From contig JNEN01000750.1 in NCBI GenBank assembly GCA_000697355.1, positions 1-47,249 on the forward strand: 47,249 nt of DNA, read 5' to 3'. The stretch is from Syncephalastrum monosporum B8922 (taxonomy: Eukaryota; Mucoromycota; Mucoromycetes; Mucorales; Syncephalastraceae). The notes under the pieces are model-generated. The model worked only from the letters and a program-made list of their open reading frames with translations. It searched no databases and was not told the DNA's origin. A program made the translations under genes and the position numbers. This document shows positions 44,283-47,249 of the stretch, piece by piece (position 1 is the stretch's first letter; the number at the start of each line of letters is the position of its first letter).

Positions 44283-44721
44283 TCAACTGGTGGTAAAAGG
44301 GTAAAAGTTCGCGAGTCGTGTCCACACTTCAGCATCCTCGAAACAAGGAAATTTCAAGGAAGGGCCACCCAATTTGAAGAAGAGGAAACAGATTGAATGC
44401 TAGCACAAGATAAGCAGCGGCAAACCGTAAGGATGTAGAGCATGGGACCGTCGTCGACAGTGTAGACAATCACGCTGACTTGAGCATTGCTGTTCATTGT
44501 TTTGCGTGAAAGCAAAACAGAAGAAAAAGCTCAGCCACACGCTCAATTTGAAGAAAATACTGTGGATGAGACGGCGTTGCAGTCAGTGGACACATAAAAC
44601 TAAACACTTGCAAAATTCCGTCTTTTTCATCACCCAACACAATATCTTTCAACTGCAGTTTCTCCACAGCTGTTAATGCTATACAGATATAGTAAACAAA
44701 CCCCGGTAGCCACGATGGCAC
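44283..44721 (-). pseudogene. Decayed gene fragment of unknown family
   Basis: Three minus-strand segments look coding but lie in three frames. The first (44721-44494) holds 'PGFVYYICIALTAVEKLQL' and may contain a 48-bp intron (GTGTTT...CCACAG, with CTGAC branch site). The second (from 44497) holds 'NSNAQVSVIVYTVDDGPML'. The third (ending at the TGA at 44283) holds 'GGPSLKFPCFEDAEVW' and 'ANFYPF'. No single set of splice sites joins them cleanly. The fragment is probably the 3' part of a gene broken by decay; it abuts a dead transposon. No family was recognised. Confidence 0.35.
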
Positions 44722-44788
44722 GTTATATGGATTATGGATTTAAGGCATATCGGTGAGTTTATTTGTTTCTATAGGAAACAGAAGAATT

Positions 44789-45594
44789 CTACCTTCTCGT
44801 ACTGCCTCCTTTCGCCTGGATGACAGCATTGATGCGGTCTGGCATGCTCTCAATAAGCTTGTTTCAGTCCGTCACCTCACAAGACCCCCACGCATCTATG
44901 ATAGACTTTGTGAAGGTCTCATGGGTCATGCCAGGCTGGTGCGCCTTTTGCACTTCTTGCTCCATTTGCCTCCACGAATTTTCGACGGAATTGAGGTCTG
45001 GCGATTGTGCAGGCCAATCCATGTTGACAATCCCATGCTATTCTAGCCACTTCTTCGGCGCGTTACTGCGGTGGATCGGTGCTCATTTCTCCATGAGGAG
45101 GAGACCGGGGCAGCTGTCCAGGAAACGGGTCAACGGTTCCTCGTAGATCTGGTTGACGAAGTCCACCGCAGTGCTGCTCTTGGTTCGGCGACCTTCCTTC
45201 TGGAAGATGCCAAGCTCCGTCTTCTTGCCATGGATTATCCCACACCAGACCATCACCGACGTTCTGTCGCTCTTGAACGTGGGCGGGAGGCACTCGCTGA
45301 GGTTGGCCTCGTCCTTCGAGCGCCAGACGCGAACCTGACTTGATTCCTTGCCCTTTTTTTCGAATGTGGCCTCGTCGGCCCAATCGGCACACAAGACCTC
45401 TTTCCAGTCGTCAGGAGTCCAGATCTTGAGTTTCGTCGTAGAAAGAACACCTTTGTCCTTGTGTTTTTCGGTCAGAAACAGCTTTTTCTTGTCCGGGTGC
45501 TCACATTAAGATCGCAATGTTGCGTAGTGTCTTGCAGGGGAACGCAACGATTCTTCTTGACTTCGCGTAGCAAGAGACGTTCGGCTGTTGCCAT
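44789..45594 (-). pseudogene. Inactive Tc1/mariner-type transposase
   Basis: Read on the minus strand from an ATG at 45594. The start resembles the second helix-turn-helix of Tc1 transposases ('AERLLLREVKKNR'). After a frameshift and apparent internal loss near 45505, the DDE domain follows: 'WTPDDWKEV', 'ADEATF' (first Asp), 'RTSVMVWCGI', 'FLDSCPGLLLME', 'DWPAQSPDLNSVENSW' (third acidic residue Glu) and 'SMPDRINAVIQAKGG'. At least three in-frame stops interrupt it, one just after 'LLLME' at the second catalytic Asp region. The product would be shorter than the usual 340 residues or so. Terminal inverted repeats were not found by eye. Confidence 0.8.
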
Positions 45595-46853
45595 GCTGTT
45601 TTATGATCATTTTTTGTCTGCAAAGTCAGAAGATCTTGCTTCTGTTCATTTAGGAGGTAGCATTTACCTTCTCTGTTTGATTGGTGTCAGCTTTTGTACA
45701 CGTATGTGCATACTAATACGGGTTCAATGCCTTGTTTCTTTACTTGAAACTGGAGGCAACGACTCCCACTTGCCCCATACTAATTTTGTTGCACCGTCTT
45801 ACTCAGAATCCCGATCTGAAAAGTTGGCCCAGGAACTGCATTTTGACCTCGAAACATCATGAGCACTGATATGATTGGCAGGAAACCATAATCAGCCCTT
45901 ATAAAAAGCATCTCGTACTGTTGTCCTCCACAGTAGCCCAGATTTATTTAGTATAGTCACGGAGACATCATAAACAGAGCAGGTGAAGCAATGCTGCAGT
46001 GTCCATATATGACCTGTCTCTATTATAACGATGTAGCATAGCGTCACGAGTGCCTGACCTTCCCAGTCATTACTGTCCTCTCGGCGCTCTGATCGAGATA
46101 CTTTTCGCGGCTTCTTACATCCACTCTCTCTGATGCATATGACCTCTACCGTGTGTCGAGCAAGTCTGGGTTAATCATTGCCGCACGGAGGTCAGAACTG
46201 GCATCACGTCCTAACTTTTGCAAAGTTACGAACAATTAGTACTTTTATTCCAGCTTTCAATGGCTTCAACCAGGATGATCTTCTTTTGCAGTCTACTAGA
46301 GGTAAGATGAGAGCCATCGTAAAGATATCTCACTGAAACAAAAGGTGTTTGACGCCAAAATGTATAGCTTAATTGATCGCCGCATTATACTTAGTCATAT
46401 TGCACCAATCTCCTAGCTCGTTCAAATTCTTTACAGCAGCGCTTCAATAAAGTATGTAACAATGAACAAATAATTCGGCAAAGGAAATGACAGTGAAAGT
46501 ATGATTTCATTCTGTCGCTTCCGGACACAGCCCACATAATAGGTTGCACAAGGCGATAGCCGACTACTTCGAACGAAGCAGGAAAGCAGGTCGATGTCAA
46601 TATCAGCTTTCTTGGGTATAGATATTAAAGAAAAAGGGACCATTTACTTGCCCAGCACACCGTCGACGCTGTCGCCGTCGCCCACCCGTCCACCACGCAC
46701 CCAACACACCCAGTCTGACAAATGATATGAACTCGTACATATGGAATTATACATCTCTCTATGGCAGAAATTCACTAAATCTAGTGAAAAGAAACGACCA
46801 TTCTATGCTACCAGCCATGTTGTTTGATTTTTCCTAATGTAATTCATCTTCCG
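45595..46853. other. Intergenic region
   Basis: No gene supported. Short ORFs at 45461-45862 (plus) and 46391-46643 (minus) have no features, and the first overlaps the transposase relic. A short C-rich stretch occurs at about 46660-46715. Confidence 0.4.
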
Positions 46854-47089
46854 CTATGATGGCCTTCCTTGCACTCTTTCTCTCCATATCAACAAAGAAA
46901 ATACGATAATGACATCGTAGAGAGACGCTTGAAATGTGTACAGAAACCTGAGAGAAGCAGTATGTAGATCAATTGACTTTTGGCTTCAAAGCAATAAAAT
47001 TCAAGCGTCCAGACACGAGCATAAAGTTACCTTTTCTGGGGTGTATCTGGTTTGGCAGAAGGACCAGACGCCTTGATCTCGCCTGCCAT
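46854..47089 (-). CDS. Putative tiny single-helix membrane protein (50 aa)
   Basis: Two exons on the minus strand: 47089-47031 and 46947-46854, with an 83-bp phase-2 intron (GTAACT...TCTCAG). The ATG has good context (TTCCATGGCAGG) behind a pyrimidine-rich leader. The first 20 residues are polar; then a hydrophobic helix ('LYDVIIVFSLLIW') precedes a short basic tail ('RERVQGRPS'). The size and layout fit small tail-anchored or mitochondrial/ER complex subunits, but no family was identified. A clean splice join in such a short gene is suggestive, not proof. Confidence 0.4.
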
Positions 47090-47186
47090 GGAAGAAGTAA
47101 AAAAGAAAAGATAACGTAGAAAAAAATATCATTCAATCTTAGCAGTATGAAAACAGACGTATTATGCTCTACGTATAGCATCATCT

Positions 47187-47249
47187 TACACAACATCGTC
47201 TTTTTTTTTTTCCTTTTTTTTTTTTTTTTTTTTTTTTAAGAAAAAAAAA
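47187..47249. repeat. T-rich/A low-complexity run at window end
   Basis: Long T-runs (about 47202-47236) then A-runs up to the last base. The window may end at a hard-to-assemble homopolymer. Confidence 0.7.

Noticed and set aside
45461..45862. 133-codon plus ORF
   Set aside because: Overlaps the transposase relic in antisense and has no recognisable feature.

Overview
The window is a piece of a eukaryotic nuclear genome, most likely an early-diverging filamentous fungus (Mucoromycota-like). The evidence is short introns of about 47-90 bp with GTAAGT-type donors and TAG/CAG acceptors, compact genes separated by AT-rich pyrimidine/purine tracts, fungal gene types (TPR-F-box-LRR, GATA factor, P5B ATPase, GPI protein) and an intronless nuclear tRNA-Ala. 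The species cannot be named from the sequence. Gene models below were built by hand by joining reading frames across splice sites; all listed joins keep frame.

Layout. 0-5 kb is an accessory region: a retrotransposon Gag-like ORF broken by a frameshift (3-1165), decayed coding fragments (1.8-3.0 kb), and a lineage-specific coiled-coil protein with 14 tandem hexapeptides (3361-4876, minus). 6-9.7 kb holds two tandem paralogues encoding TPR/F-box/LRR proteins. 9.87-23.9 kb is a dense gene block: a Tim17/22/23-family protein, a 13-exon gene for a 1752-aa soluble-adenylyl-cyclase-like protein (two cyclase domains, P-loop NTPase, TPR-like tail), a 7-TM DUF4203 protein, a small two-helix membrane protein, a BRD8-like NuA4 subunit and a Vms1/ANKZF1 ribosome quality-control hydrolase; the last two are divergently arranged. 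25.7-27.9 kb is a coiled-coil/ankyrin protein. 28-32.7 kb is gene-poor and carries a second coiled-coil protein. 32.8-43.6 kb is dense again: a CAMK/AMPK-type kinase with a KA1-like C terminus, a GATA factor, a P5B ATPase with a secreted-type N terminus, a Cys-rich GPI protein and CRIPT. From 43.8 kb: tRNA-Ala(CGC), a decayed gene fragment, a dead Tc1-type transposase and a possible tiny membrane-protein gene before an A/T-run at the window end.

Functional links are few, as usual in a fungal genome. Gene order gives no pathway. Housekeeping genes (BRD8, VMS1, CRIPT, Tim17 family) sit next to a probable cAMP-signalling enzyme. The most unusual item is the soluble-adenylyl-cyclase homologue: it keeps the two metal-binding aspartates and the transition-state arginine but has replaced most of the known bicarbonate pocket and one catalytic asparagine.
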